In this document: positions 46,121 to 57,181 of the stretch, one piece after another | How the letters are laid out: every line of letters begins with the position of its first letter | Numbering within the stretch: position 1 is the stretch's first letter | Assembly (NCBI GenBank): GCA_029747015.1 | Contig: JAKOGI010001939.1 | Coordinates: 98,210 to 162,209 of the forward strand | DNA: 64,000 bases | Direction: 5' to 3' | Origin: Carnegiea gigantea | Lineage: Eukaryota > Streptophyta > Magnoliopsida > Caryophyllales > Cactaceae | Made by a program: the position numbers and the translations under genes | The notes under the pieces: model-generated | What the model was told of the DNA's origin: nothing | Seen by the model: the letters and a program-made list of their open reading frames with translations, nothing else | Database searches by the model: none

Positions 46121-48019
46121 CGAGAAACACATAAGTAGGACCTTAATTAATGGGCTGGATTAGTTCACATCTGGGAGTAACGATCCCAGAATGATTTAAC
46201 CTGAGCACAATTCTAAATCTTATCAACTCCATTATTAAATTTGCCTGTATAATTATAGTGAGTCTATGCTAAGAACAATAAACAATTTGTCCAAATTTTA
46301 ATTATGGATACAACGTTTTTTTTCTATATCTATTATTTTAACAATTTTGTCACAATTTTAATGTTATTTAAGAACACCAGCATTGCTTGGATAACGGTGC
46401 AAAGGGGAGGCTCCCTGATAACTTTCTTTTTTAATTTTTTTGGCAAACGCATTAATAAATAATATAAAATAAAAAGCTAAAACTAATTATATATATTTAA
46501 CTTTGGGTTCATCAGTAATATTTTATTTGGTGATCCATTTAATATAGAAGGGAGAGAAAAGGTTAGACTGTAGGATGATGTGGAAGGTGTAGGTCTCTAT
46601 TTGTGATATAAAAATATGGATTACTATTGCAAGTGTTCTAAATTGTCCTAATTCACTATGGAATAACAAAATATCAGACAAAATATTTACCCCAACTTAT
46701 TCACTAGATTTAGATATATTATCATAGATGTAATAAGAAAAAAATAGTAGCACGAATCACAAAACAACATAGAGGTTCCCAAGATAGCATGTGTTCTAAT
46801 TGAGTTGAACAGGCTATCTAAAGTAGTGGTGTAAAGTATAAATTTTTTTATGTGCTGTCTATTATCTTTTATTGATTTATTGATTTATTGATTTATTATA
46901 CATATTTTTTTTTTTCCAAAGTAAAGAGCGACATTGAAAACAAGATTTTCTTTTGCTGTTTAGCCTGTTTTAATTATGAGTGTAATATGTGCCTTAGTTT
47001 TTTTTAAAAAATTGTTTGTGTGCATTTGTTTATTCAAAAAATATATTTCATTGTGTATTTAAGGGTATTAGACTAACCCATTTCTACTTTCGATTAAAAA
47101 CTTAAGCAACTAAAACTTTAAACCCTATATATCTTAAATTCCTCTTACACTCTGTTTTCCGGCAAACCCGACAGGCACTAATCTATCGACTGCTCCACCG
47201 CTGGCCGTGAAGCCTTGCCTTGGCCACCATCATTGAAGTCCCCCGCTAACTCCTCGTTCAAGCCAAAGGTGCGTTTTTTGTTTTTTCCCCGTTAAATTTC
47301 CTCCCTTTGACCGCATAGGGTATTTAAATTTCGGATTTTAAATTTAGTTGCTTAAAATTTTAGGGTTTAGGGTTTGCAAATCTTTCCCTGGCATTTTGGG
47401 TCGATAGGAGTGGGCTGGTTTGGCATGTTAACATCTCAATTCCACAATGTGTATCCGATAGATAGTTGTTGATAAAGTGAAGTTCCATGCCGATAATTGA
47501 ATGTGATTTTGCTATGTATTTTGGACCCACAATTATGTACAGCCCAGTCCAATGATGTATATCACCACAAAAGTGGAATGGAACTTTTAGAGTAAAAATC
47601 ACTACTTGGTATCATATGTGTTCTGATCTCCTGTCTTTTCAATTTCAGGGGGACTGAATATGGTTGATAATTAATTTATGGCAAAGCCATTATAGTAGAC
47701 TTAAATATAGACTTAATACAGATATAAATTTCTTTAGTTCTTTAGCTCTTATGTAATGTTTGGTAAGATTTAATTAGCCTTGTAATACAAACAAGTTTTT
47801 AATTGTGCTTTCATTCCCTTATTTGGTTGTAGGAGAGTATTGCAATAAAAGAACTATATTGTAATTATAATTACCATAAACTAAGTAATCATCATGTATT
47901 GTAAAGTTGATTGCATTACATTACCATTACATTACAACCAAACATTACATTACTCTCATATCATTTTGGTTCTCTCTTCATTCTTTGCAGTGTCCCCCGC
48001 CCCCCCAATTTTTAGCAAG
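46121..48019. other. Intergenic; possible leader exon of locus e and a 200-bp MITE
   Basis: AT-rich DNA to 47100. A pyrimidine-rich patch (47140-47268, ending CAAGCCAAAG before GTGCGTTTTT) could be a leader exon that joins at TTTGCAG (ends 47991) just before locus e. The MITE at 47751-47950 lies in this inferred intron. No other gene is visible. Confidence 0.35.
47751..47950. mobile_element. 200-bp MITE with perfect 14-bp TIR
   Basis: ATGTAATGTTTGGT at 47751-47764 is the exact reverse complement of ACCAAACATTACAT at 47937-47950. The inside is AT-rich with repeated ATTACATT motifs shared with the element at 33201-33799. No transposase, and no convincing target duplication was seen. Confidence 0.6.
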
Positions 48020-49571
48020 AGTATGCACCTCAGCTGATCATTGCCGGAAACAATGAGGGTTGTTGCAGAGCAAGTGTTGGTGGTAGGATCAGCAACCTCC
48101 CTCCAGATGTCGTGGAGCGCATTCTACTCTGCTTACCTCTCAGAGATGCACTCAGGATAAGCATATTATCAACCCAGTAGAGATATAAATGGGCTGGTCT
48201 CCCCCATGTCATACTTGATGAACACTTCTACAAGGTTGTCCTAAAATCAAGGACATTCTATAATAAACCTTCATGTCTTGCGGTATCTGAATATATAAAT
48301 ATGATCAATGCTATCCTACTTCGCCATCATGGCCCTATTGATAAGTTTGTCCTTCACATTCCTGAGTGGTTTTCGAGAAATCCAGACATCAGCCAGTGGA
48401 TTTATTTTGTGTCTGGTAAATTTGTTCAGGAATTCACTCTGTGTAATGGAGACATGAAATATAGGAAGCTGCCTTCATGGATGTTTTCTTCTGTGGGATT
48501 CAATCATTTGACACACTTGACACTTATTGACTGGATCCTTCCTTTTCTTTCATCTGTGTATAGGGGCTTTCCATACTTTATTAGCCTTAAGTTCCATTTG
48601 CATATGGTGAACACAACTACAAGAGAGGCCAACAAGATTGGGATTTTAGTTTCTAAATGCCCGATGCTTGAAAGCCTTGATTTGAGAATCAATGAAGAGG
48701 AAAGTTGCCTAACTATCCACGCTCCAAAACTTCAAAATCTGGTTGTCAGTGGCCGCCTGTCTGGCCTCTGCTTGGAAGAAATTGAAAGGATAAAGGCGCT
48801 AACCCTTCAATCTCAACTGGACCCCAAGAGCGATCTAATGACGGAATTCTTGAGTCACTCACCCCACGTTGAGAAGCTCGTTCTTGGCCCCGATTTTTTG
48901 AGGGTGAGCAAAACTTGATTTAAATTTTCAGCATCGATTGATTTTCTAGATTGTTTTGGATATTTCCCTTCCTATTGCTCACGAGTCTTGTTTATCACAT
49001 TTTGGGGACAGTGCTGTACTGGGAAAGTTGGTCTACCTCTTGAACAGCCCAACCTTTCTAGAGAATTGAGAGAACTGAAGAGCCTTATACTTGATGGAAC
49101 ACTTCTTCAGGGTGAATTGTTTATTTGATTTATGCTATGCTTGTTCCAAAGGGCCCCAAAGTTGCAAAAACTGGAGATCAGCATGAGTATATTTGATTGT
49201 CTATGCATTTGAATGAAAAACCTAGAGAGTTACTAACAATCTTAGTTAGAGCTAATGATAACATGCATCTAATCTTGATGATATGAAACATATAGGCATG
49301 TACGTTTGTACAAGTTCCCAGCGATATAACATTTGAGGAAGATTGCCACTTTAAATACCTTCAAAGTGCAAAAATCAATGGTGGCCTGGGTACTGATTCA
49401 AGTGCTAGAATCGTGTTGCAGCTGATAAAGATGATACTTTTATCCTCTCCGGTTCTTGAGGTAATGATCATTGAGGCCCCAATCCCTGCTGCAGAAAAGT
49501 TGAATATAGCCATGGAGCTGTTGCGGTATCGTCGAACATCAACTAATGCAGAGATCATTCTCAAGAACTGA
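48020..49571 (+). pseudogene. FBD/LRR F-box pseudogene, tandem copy 1 (locus e)
   Basis: F-box text GGRISNLPPDVVERILLCLP and LRDALRISILSTQ runs into an in-frame TAG at 48178-48180, where relatives have Trp. The rest of exon 1 is open to 48903: FVLHIPEWFSRNPDISQWIY, SWMFSSVGFNHLTHLTLIDW, NKIGILVSKCPMLESLDLRI and SCLTIHAPKLQNLVVSG. Exon 2 (from 49012) has a stop, and its donor reads CATGAG instead of the CATGTAAG of copies 2 and 3. Exon 3 (from about 49296) is open: SPVLEVMIIEAPIPAAEKLN, ending at TGA 49571. The start codon region is frameshifted against copies 2 and 3. Several lesions make it dead. Confidence 0.75.
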
Positions 49572-50406
49572 CCTCAATAGACCAAGATGTATTTGAAGAA
49601 CTACTGTGGTTAGTTAATGAGATGTCTTTTGCAGCTTTTTGAGAGGAAGTTATACTTTTAGTATTAAGAAGCATGTGCCGCTAAATTACTGTGCTTTCTT
49701 GATGGTTCTTTGACATTGCCTAAATCAACTAATTTAAGGAGAAGACTCCAATAATATGTCAATTGAGGAAGTTTGTGGCCTTGACGCATTAAGAATGTAA
49801 AGATCTTAGGTTCTTTTTGCATTATTGCATGCACTTTGCAGCCATTGAGGTTATGAGTATAGGCTAAAGACTGTTGGAGCTGAAGAAGACCTGGTGTATA
49901 TACACTAAAAATTGCTTACGGTTCGCCACAAAACAGACGAAGAAGGGGGGTCACATACACTGAAAATCATGAGCCACAGTTGTGAGGAGTAGCCAAGGGA
50001 GTATCAGATTTGAACAAAGCATGAATGCATAGTGGGTGCAAATGTAGAATGTGCACAAAAAATGACACGCTACAAAATTGCTATATCACAGGATTACTTT
50101 ACTGATATCTGGAAATGACAAACACTAGTACTTGTCACAAATACATGAACATCTGTTTAAAGATAGCTCCAAGTAGTTAATTGCCGTCTTGATAAATCCC
50201 TCCTACCTTTCAAAATATCGAAGTAATATATATAATGAATGTCACCTGAGATGCTTTTCAACTTTGGTAAAGTGAAAGTCCAAGTAACCGAGGAGTCAAG
50301 GGAATAAGGCTGTGGTGATTAACTATATTGCATGCTCTGCAAACTCCTTCAACACTTGTTAATTTTGCCCATTGAGTTTCTGGCGGTGCCTACTAATTAA
50401 TTCAGA
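49572..50406. other. Spacer between tandem F-box copies; UGT scar
   Basis: Bases 49717-49860 match 53580-53830 apart from a missing segment: TTGCCTAAATCAACTAATTTAAGGAGAAG joins ACTCCAATAATATG directly here, whereas in the second copy the two halves are about 110 bases apart and lead into a UGT pseudogene. Bases 50100-50406 match 54120-54410 (tract AAAGATAGCTCCAAGTAGTT in both). Confidence 0.55.
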
Positions 50407-50559
50407 ATGGATCTACCCAATAGACTAGGCACAGCTATAAAAGTCCTTTGCATCCTACTCGTTTTAGCTTACTCCCCATTCTTTCTACTTCCCAAATTTG
50501 CTGACAAAGATTATGGCTCTAAGTGCTGGGAGCAACGAGGATGGTTGCAGCAAAAATAG
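50407..50559 (+). CDS. Upstream ORF with hydrophobic segment, overlapping locus f start
   Basis: A 50-aa frame MDLPNRLGTAIKVLCILLVL, AYSPFFLLPKFADKDYG, with a stop at 50557-50559. It overlaps the first 47 bases of the F-box frame (ATG 50513) in another frame. Copy 3 has the same ORF at 54411-54581 with a three-base indel that keeps the frame. It could be a regulatory upstream ORF, an independent small membrane peptide or an accident of duplication. The TATA-like TATAAAAG (50436-50443) lies inside it, which argues that at least part is promoter. Confidence 0.25.
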   Translation: MDLPNRLGTAIKVLCILLVLAYSPFFLLPKFADKDYGSKCWEQRGWLQQK

Positions 50560-52085
50560 TGTTGATAGGATTAGCCACCTTTTTCTGGATGTTACAGAGC
50601 GCATCCTAGAATGCTTACCTCTCAAAGATGCTGTGAGGATGAGCATCTTATTAAACTATTCGAGATATAAATGGGCTCTTCTTCCCCAGCTCATATTTGA
50701 TCCAGATTTCTTTTCTAATGTCCTACAGTATACGCCTCTTTGTGAAGCTCCATATTTTGATGATTGTTGCGATGATGATTGTTATTTATGCGAATACGCA
50801 TGGGAAATCTCAGAAGATATGTTTGCACGCTCAAAACATATCAACACTATGCTTCTCTGCCATGTTGGTCCTATTCATAAGTTTGTCCTTTGCATTCCTC
50901 ACTGGTTTCCTAGAAATGCAGACATTGGTTGCTGGATTCAATTTATTTCTGGTAAATTTGTCCAGGAATTTCACCATTCGTCCAGAGCAGAACACCTACC
51001 TTGGGCTTCTTCAGATGAGGAAAGTGCCATCTTGTATGTTTTCTGGTGTGGGATTTGATCATTTAACACACTTGACACTCATTAAGTTCAGACTGACTTC
51101 TCTTCCACCTACATTCAGTGGCTTCCCGCGCCTTGTTAGCCTTCAGGTGCACCTGTTTTTTATGACAGATGGTGAGGCTAACAAAATAGAAATTTTAGTT
51201 TCCAAATGCTCCCTGCTTGAGAGCCTGGACTTAGACCTCCATGAAGGGAAAAGTTGCCTGAGTATCCATGCTCCAAAACTTCAAAACCTGGTTCTTGCTG
51301 GATAGCTTTCTAGTATCTGCTTGGAGGAAACCAATAAAATCAAGACTTTATCCCTTAAAATCCCATTGCACCAGCACCAGAAAAGGGACACAATCATGGA
51401 GTTTTTCACTTGCTTGCCCAACATTGAGCAGCTTGTTCTTGATTACTATTTTTAGCTGGTGAGTGAATTTAATCTAAATTTGTAGTGTTGGCTAATTTTA
51501 TAGATAAATTTTAGTGTTGTCTCTCCTTTATTCAAGTTTAATTAACTAATCATTCATTTACAGACAGACTGACTCAATGAAATTGGACCTCCTGAAAAGG
51601 TTAAGCTCCTCGGTCAGTTGAGACAATTGAGAGACCTTACATTTCACGGAGTAACATTTATTAATCAAGTCACAATTTCTTTCATCTGTTGCTTCGTCAA
51701 GATGGCCCCGAAGTTGCAGAAGTTTTATACCCATGTAAGTATATGTAATTTTCTGTTCATTTATTAACTTGTAGTGCCCCATAAACTAAGTTTCTTCTCT
51801 TCTAATATTTAGACGATAGATGCGGGACAACCATCCACAAATAACATGATAGTTGATGAAGATTGCTGCCTTGACTACCTTAGAAGTGCAAAATTTCGTT
51901 GTCACCATGGTACTTTAAGCCCCACATTACAGCTTATAAAGTTGATATTGGCATCCTCTCCAATTCTTGAGGCAATGATAATTGAGGCCATTGAGGAAGA
52001 CAAAGACAAGCTGAATATAGTGAAGGAGTTGTTGTAGTACTATCCTCGTGCTTCAGCTGATAACACTATCATTTTCAAGACCTGA
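50513..52085 (+). pseudogene. FBD/LRR F-box pseudogene, tandem copy 2 (locus f)
   Basis: ATG 50513 gives ALSAGSNEDGCSKNSVDRIS, an F-box whose DLPPD core has become HLFLD, then ERILECLPLKDAVRMSIL. A Cys/Asp-rich insert DDCCDDDCYLCEYAWE follows. An extra T at 50969-50971 shifts the frame after GKFVQEF. The next frame carries QMRKVPSCMFSGVGFDHLTH and SCLSIHAPKLQNLVLAG, then a TAG at 51303. Exon 1 ends 51458 (GTGAGT), exon 2 is 51564-51734 (with a TGA near its start where copy 3 has TGG) and exon 3 is 51813-52085, with a TAG at 52035-52037. Splice sites are intact. Three stops and one shift make it non-functional. Confidence 0.8.
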
Positions 52086-52461
52086 ACCAACTGTGCACCA
52101 AATGCAGATTAGACAATTGGACGTTGGATGTACTATAGCAAGCTGCCCTTTGTTGCTTCTCAAGAAAGGGATGTATTAAGAAGCATTTCCTGCTAATTAC
52201 CTTCCTTTTTGGATAGCTAATTTTGTATGTTCGTTCCAAATTGCTGGGCTGTTGTATTTAACTTTATAGAGACAAAGCCTCTTAAATACAGTTTTATGTT
52301 TATTACATGACTCCTGAAATAAAAATAAGTATGCGAGAAGACCACTTTGGATGTGAACGTTAAATACAGATGGGTAAAAAGTTTATAATATGGCCTAGGT
52401 CTCTTTGTGAGGGGAACAAAGCAACACAAAATTTGCGGGTAATCCCATTCACCATAAGACC

Positions 52462-53654
52462 CTAGTTCTTGTATTCAACTGAGGTCAGAATATGATGATC
52501 CGCCCTCTCCGACGGCCTGCCTTGCCATTTCTTTAGCTTCTTTGCCCTGTTTCTCATCTCCAAACCCTCTTCACTTATCATTACTTTCTCTATGGCATCC
52601 CTTATATCTTCCCATTTCACACTTGCCTCCACTATTCTACTCCATTTCTTGGCTCCAATGGCGACCCCAATCCTCAAAATGTCGGTCACTAATTTTTCAT
52701 TGTAAAACTGCTCACCAAACACCGGCCAAGTCACCATAGGGAGCCCACACGAAACACCTTCCATAAGTGAGTTCCACCATCAATGAACAACCCCACCCAC
52801 AGCCTCATGGTCCAAGATCAGTATTTGTGGTGCCCAACCCCTTATGGCTAGTCCCTTACCCTCCACCCTCTTCTCAAACCCATCCGGCAACCACTCGTCA
52901 TCTCACTTCCCCCCATCTTTGTCTCGCCTTACAACCCATATGAAGTCTTGTCCAGAAGCTTCTAGACCCATTGCAATCTCTCGAAGTTGGGAGTCAGGAA
53001 ACAATGCCATGGTACCAAAACAAATATATATGACCGAGTTAGGCTTCTTTGAATCGAGCCATTTTAGGCACTGTTTCTCATCAAGTGAGGACTCCTTCCC
53101 CCCCCCCCCCCCAAAATCTTAAACTCGTTAGGTTTATTTTCGTGGTTGCATAGCCACATAGGACCTACAAGCCAAACCTTCCTCCTACCGAAGAACTTAT
53201 AATGACCGGCACACTCTGGTTCCAGCTCATAAAAACTATTAACAACAATTCCATAGCTCTGCTCCTCGGTTTCAAAGGCACAAAGAAGCAACTCCCTCGG
53301 GTTAGTGGGATTACAATCTTTAACATCAGGAGACAGTTGCAATGGTGTGGATTTTATAAGATGAGGAAGGCGGGGGATAACAAACTCTTCATCATCGGTC
53401 TCAACTGATTTATGTGGTTGATATTTCCCAAGAGTTATTGCACAACAAATAGGAAAGCAGCCCAAGGTATGAAAGATTACCTTGGGTATATTGAACTTTT
53501 TTGCAGCTTGAGTTGCAAAGGGATGAAGCAAGTCAACGACTACACAGTTTGGCTTGAGTTTCTCGAAGACCAGCTTGAGATTGCCTAAATCAACTAATTT
53601 AAGGAGAAGGGAATCAATACTATTAAGGTTGCTACATAATCCACACTGCCTCAC
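52462..53654 (-). pseudogene. UDP-glycosyltransferase (UGT73-like) pseudogene, N-terminus missing
   Basis: Family enzymes transfer a sugar from UDP-sugar to small molecules in the cytosol. It starts mid-protein at KLVFEKLKPNCVVVDLLHPF, then ATQAAKKFNIPKVIFHTLG, EQSYGIVVNSFYELEPECAG and RRKVWLVGPMWLCN. A run of 15 C (53098-53112) expands a Gly stretch and shifts the frame. PNSVIY and the UDP-sugar-binding PSPG region follow in the other frames: [15 protein letters not shown], then VVH, a stop and WWNSLMEGVSCGLPMV in place of HCGWNS. The end AKKLKKWQGRPSERAD is a further shift. The first ~110 residues, with the catalytic His, are absent. It converges on locus f. Confidence 0.85.
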
Positions 53655-54410
53655 TAGCTAATACAATGTCCTTTACGTCTGATAATATTATTATCTCAAT
53701 TAGGTTCCCTACTCGGAACCCTCCAATAATATGCCAATTGAGGAAGTTTGTGGCCTTGATGCATTAAGAATGTAAAGATCTTACGTTCTTTTCGCATTAT
53801 TGCATTGCACTTTTCAGCAGGTGAGGCAATGACTATATATAGGCTAAAATAGACTGTTGGAGTTGAAGAAAGGCCCTAGAATACATAATAATATACGCTA
53901 AAGTTGCATACTGTTTGCCACGTAAGAGACGCATAGAGAGGGAGTCACATACACTAAAAATCATGAGGCACAGTTTTGAGGAGTAGCTTTGATCAATGCA
54001 TGAATGCATGGTGGGTACAAATGTAGAATGTGAAAATTGCAGTATCACAGGATTACTTTATAGGGGAGGTCTCCTCATGAGTCAAGAGGAAACTTCACTG
54101 GACACTGATATTAGGAAACGACAAACACTCATACTTTTCACCAATATATGAACACCTGTTTAAAGATAGCTCCAAGTAGTTAATTGCCGTCTTGATAAAT
54201 CCCTCCTACCTTTCAAATTATCCAAGTTAACACATATAATGAAGTCTCCTGAGCTGCTTTTCAACTTTGGTAAAGTAAAATTCCAAGTAACCCAGGAGTC
54301 AAGGGAACAAGGCTGCGGTGATTAACTATATTGCATGCATTGCAAACTCCTTCAACACTTGTCAATTGTGCCCATTGAGTCTCTTGCAGTGCCCACCAAT
54401 TAATTCACGA
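53655..54410. other. Spacer of the second duplicated segment
   Basis: No gene. It parallels 49740-50406 (CAATTGAGGAAGTTTGTGGCC at 53735 and 49758; TTAATTGCCGTCTTGATAAA at 54179 and 50178). This alignment fixes the tandem duplication. Confidence 0.6.
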
Positions 54411-54581
54411 ATGGATCTACCTAGCAACAGACTAAGCACAACTATAAAAGTCCTTTGCATCCTACTCTTTTTGGCTTACTTCCCATTCTTTCTACTTCCC
54501 AAATTTGCTGAAAAAGAGTATGGCACTCACGGCTGGGAGCAACGAGGATGGCTGCAACAATGTGAGTGTTGTTATGATTAG
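54411..54581 (+). CDS. Upstream ORF, copy 3 counterpart
   Basis: MDLPSNRLSTTIKVLCILLF, LAYFPFFLLPKFAEKEYG, with a stop at 54579-54581. It is co-linear with 50407-50559 with conservative changes (V/F, S/F, D/E) and an in-frame three-base indel, and overlaps the F-box ATG at 54520. TATAAAAG is at 54444-54451. Confidence 0.25.
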   Translation: MDLPSNRLSTTIKVLCILLFLAYFPFFLLPKFAEKEYGTHGWEQRGWLQQCECCYD

Positions 54582-56184
54582 CCATCTTCCTCCTGATGTT
54601 ACAGAGCGCATCCTAGAATGCTTACCTCTCAAAGATGCTGTGAGGACGAGCATCTTCTCGACCCATTGGAGATAGAAATGGGCTCTCCTTCCCCAACTCA
54701 TACTTGATCCAGATTTCTTTTCTACTGTCCTACAGTATAGGCCTCCTTGTGAAGATCCATATTTTGATGATTGTAGCGATGATGATTCTGATTGTTGCGA
54801 TGATGATTGTTATTTATACGAGCACGCATGTGAAATCTCAGAAGAAATGTTTGCAGACTCAAAACTTGTCGACAATATGCTTCTCTGCGATGTTGGTCCT
54901 ACTCATAAGTTTGTCCTTTGCATTCCTCACTGGTTTCCTACAAATGTAGACATTAGTTGCTGGATTCAATTTGTTTCTGGTAAATTTGTCCAGGAATTCA
55001 CCATTCGCCCAGAGCAGAACACCTACTTTGGGCTTCTTCAGATGAGGAAAGTGCCATCTTGTATGTTTTCTTGTGTGGGATTTGATCGTTTAACGCACTT
55101 GACACTCATTAAGTTCAGACTTCCTTCTCTTCCACCTACGTTCAGGGGCTTCCAGTGCCTTGTTAGCCTTCAGGTGCACCTGCTTTTTATGACATATGGT
55201 GAGGCCCGTGAGGCTAACAAAATAGAAATTTCAGTTTCCAAATCCCCACTGCTTGAGAGCCTGGACTTAGAGATCCAGGAATGGTAAAGTTGCCTGAATA
55301 TCCATGCTCCAAAACTTCAAAGCTTGGTTCTTGCTGGATGCCTTTCCAGCATCTGCTTGAAAGAAACCAATAAAATAAAGACTCTAACCCTTAAAGTCGC
55401 ATTGCGCCAGAAGAGGGACCCAATCATGGAGTTTTTCACTTGCTTGCCCAACGTTGAGAAGCTTGTTCTTGATTATAAATTTTGGTTGGTGAGTGTATTC
55501 AATCTTATTTTTTAGTGTTGGATGATTTTATAACATAAGTTGTCCTCCTTTTATTTTCTCTCTCACAAGTTCAATTAACTACTTATTCATTTACAGACAG
55601 ACTGGCTCAATGAAATTGGACCTCCTCAAAAGGTTAAGCTTCCTGGTCAGTTGAGACAATTGAGAGACCTTACATGTGACAGAGTAATACTCATTGATCA
55701 AGCAAGGATTTCTTTCATGTATTGCTTGCTCAAGATGGCCCCGAAGTTGCAGAAATTCTATATTCATGTAAGTACCTGTGATTTTCAGCTCATTTATTAA
55801 ATTGAAGTGTCCGATAAACTAAGCTGCTTTAATATTTTCTACATGTAATTTTCTGTTCATATATTAAATTGTTGCGTCCCATAAACTAAGTTGCCTCTCT
55901 CTTCTAATATTTAGACAACTGCTAGACTACCATCCACAAATAATATGATGGTTGATGATGATTGCTGCCTTTGCTGCCTTAGAAGTGCAAAATTTTGATG
56001 TTGCCGTGGTAGTTCAACCACCACAGTACAATTTATAAAGTTGATACTGTTGTCCTCTCCGATTCTCGAGGTAATGATAATTGAGGCCGCTAAGGAAGAC
56101 GAAGACAAGCTGAATATAGTGAAGGAGTTGTTGCAGTACTATCCTCGTGCTTCAGCTGATACCAAGATCATTTTCAAGACCTGA
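54520..56184 (+). pseudogene. FBD/LRR F-box pseudogene, tandem copy 3 (locus g)
   Basis: ATG 54520: ALTAGSNEDGCNNVSVVMIS, HLPPDVTERILECLPLKDAV, RTSIFSTHWR and then TAG at 54673-54675 (Tyr in copies 1 and 2). The acidic/Cys insert is longer than in copy 2 (DDCSDDDSDCCDDDCYLYE). LRR text is open to a TAA at 55287 (IQEW then stop, where copy 2 has HEGKSCL), then continues ICLKETNKIKTLTLKVALRQ. Exon 1 ends 55498 (GTGAGT), exon 2 is 55597-55767, exon 3 is 55915-56184 with EDEDKLNIVKELLQYYPRAS at the end. Exon 3 also has a TGA near 55997. All splice sites are preserved. Confidence 0.8.
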
Positions 56185-56540
56185 GCCAACTGTAAAGCAC
56201 ATACAAATTAGACTTGGACTTTGGTTGAACAATTGCAAGCTGCCTGCTGTTGCTTCTGACAAATGAGATGTATTAAGAAGCATTTCCTGCTAATTACCCT
56301 TCGTTCTTGCTAGCTAATTTGGTATGTTCGTTCCAAATTGCTGGGCTGTTGTATTTAACTTTCAAGAGACAAAGCCTCTTAAATACAGTTTTATGTTTAT
56401 TACATGACTCCTGAAATAAAAATAAATATGCCAGAAGACCACTTTGGACGTGAAGGTTAGATGCAGATTGGTCAAGAGTTTATATTATGGCCCACGTCTC
56501 TTTGAGAGGGGAACAAAGCAACACAAAATTTGGGGTAATC

Positions 56541-57181
56541 TCATTCACCACAAGAGCCCAGTTCTTGTACTAAGGAACTGAGATCAGAATATGATAATCC
56601 ACCCTCTCCACCCGCCTGCCTTGCCATTTCTTTTAGCTTCTTTGCCCTGCTTCTCATCTCGAGACCCTCTTCACTCATCATTACTTTCTCTATGGCATCC
56701 CTTATATCTTCCCATTTCACACTTACCTCCATTATTCTGCTCCATTTCTTGGCTCCAACTGCGACTCCAATCTTCAAAACCTCGGTCACCAATTTTTCAT
56801 TGTAAAACTGCTCACCAAACACCGGCCAAGTCACCATAGGGAGCCCACACAAAACACCTTCCGTAAATAAGTTCCGCCCACAACGAGTCACAAAACCCGC
56901 CCACAACCTCATGGTCCAAGGTCAGTATTTGTGATGCCCAATCCCTCGTGACTAGTCCCTTACCCTCCACCCTCTTCTCAAACCCATCCAGCAACCACTC
57001 GTCATCCCCCTTTCCCAAATCTTTGTCTCGCCTTACAACCCATATGAACTCTTGTTCAGAAGCTTCTGGACCCATTGTAATCCCCCGAAGTTGAGAGTCT
57101 GGAAACAATGCCATGGTACCAAAACAAACATATATGACCGAGTTAGGCTTCTTTGAATCGAGCCATTTTAGGCACTGTTTC
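56541..57181 (-). pseudogene. UGT73-like pseudogene, C-terminal half, split by copia
   Basis: Directly left of the copia element: [60 protein letters not shown]. In the PSPG box an extra T shifts the frame after DHEVVGGF. In the other frame the box continues VTRCGRNLFTEGVLCGLPMV, where HCGWNS has become RCGRNL and so key sugar-binding residues are lost. It ends VKWEDIRDAIEKVMMSEEGL and LVQELGSCGE at 56541. The other half is at 62171-62986. Confidence 0.85.
57177..57181. repeat. Target-site duplication GTTTC, left copy
   Basis: GTTTC directly precedes the element; the same five bases are at 62171-62175. Confidence 0.9.
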
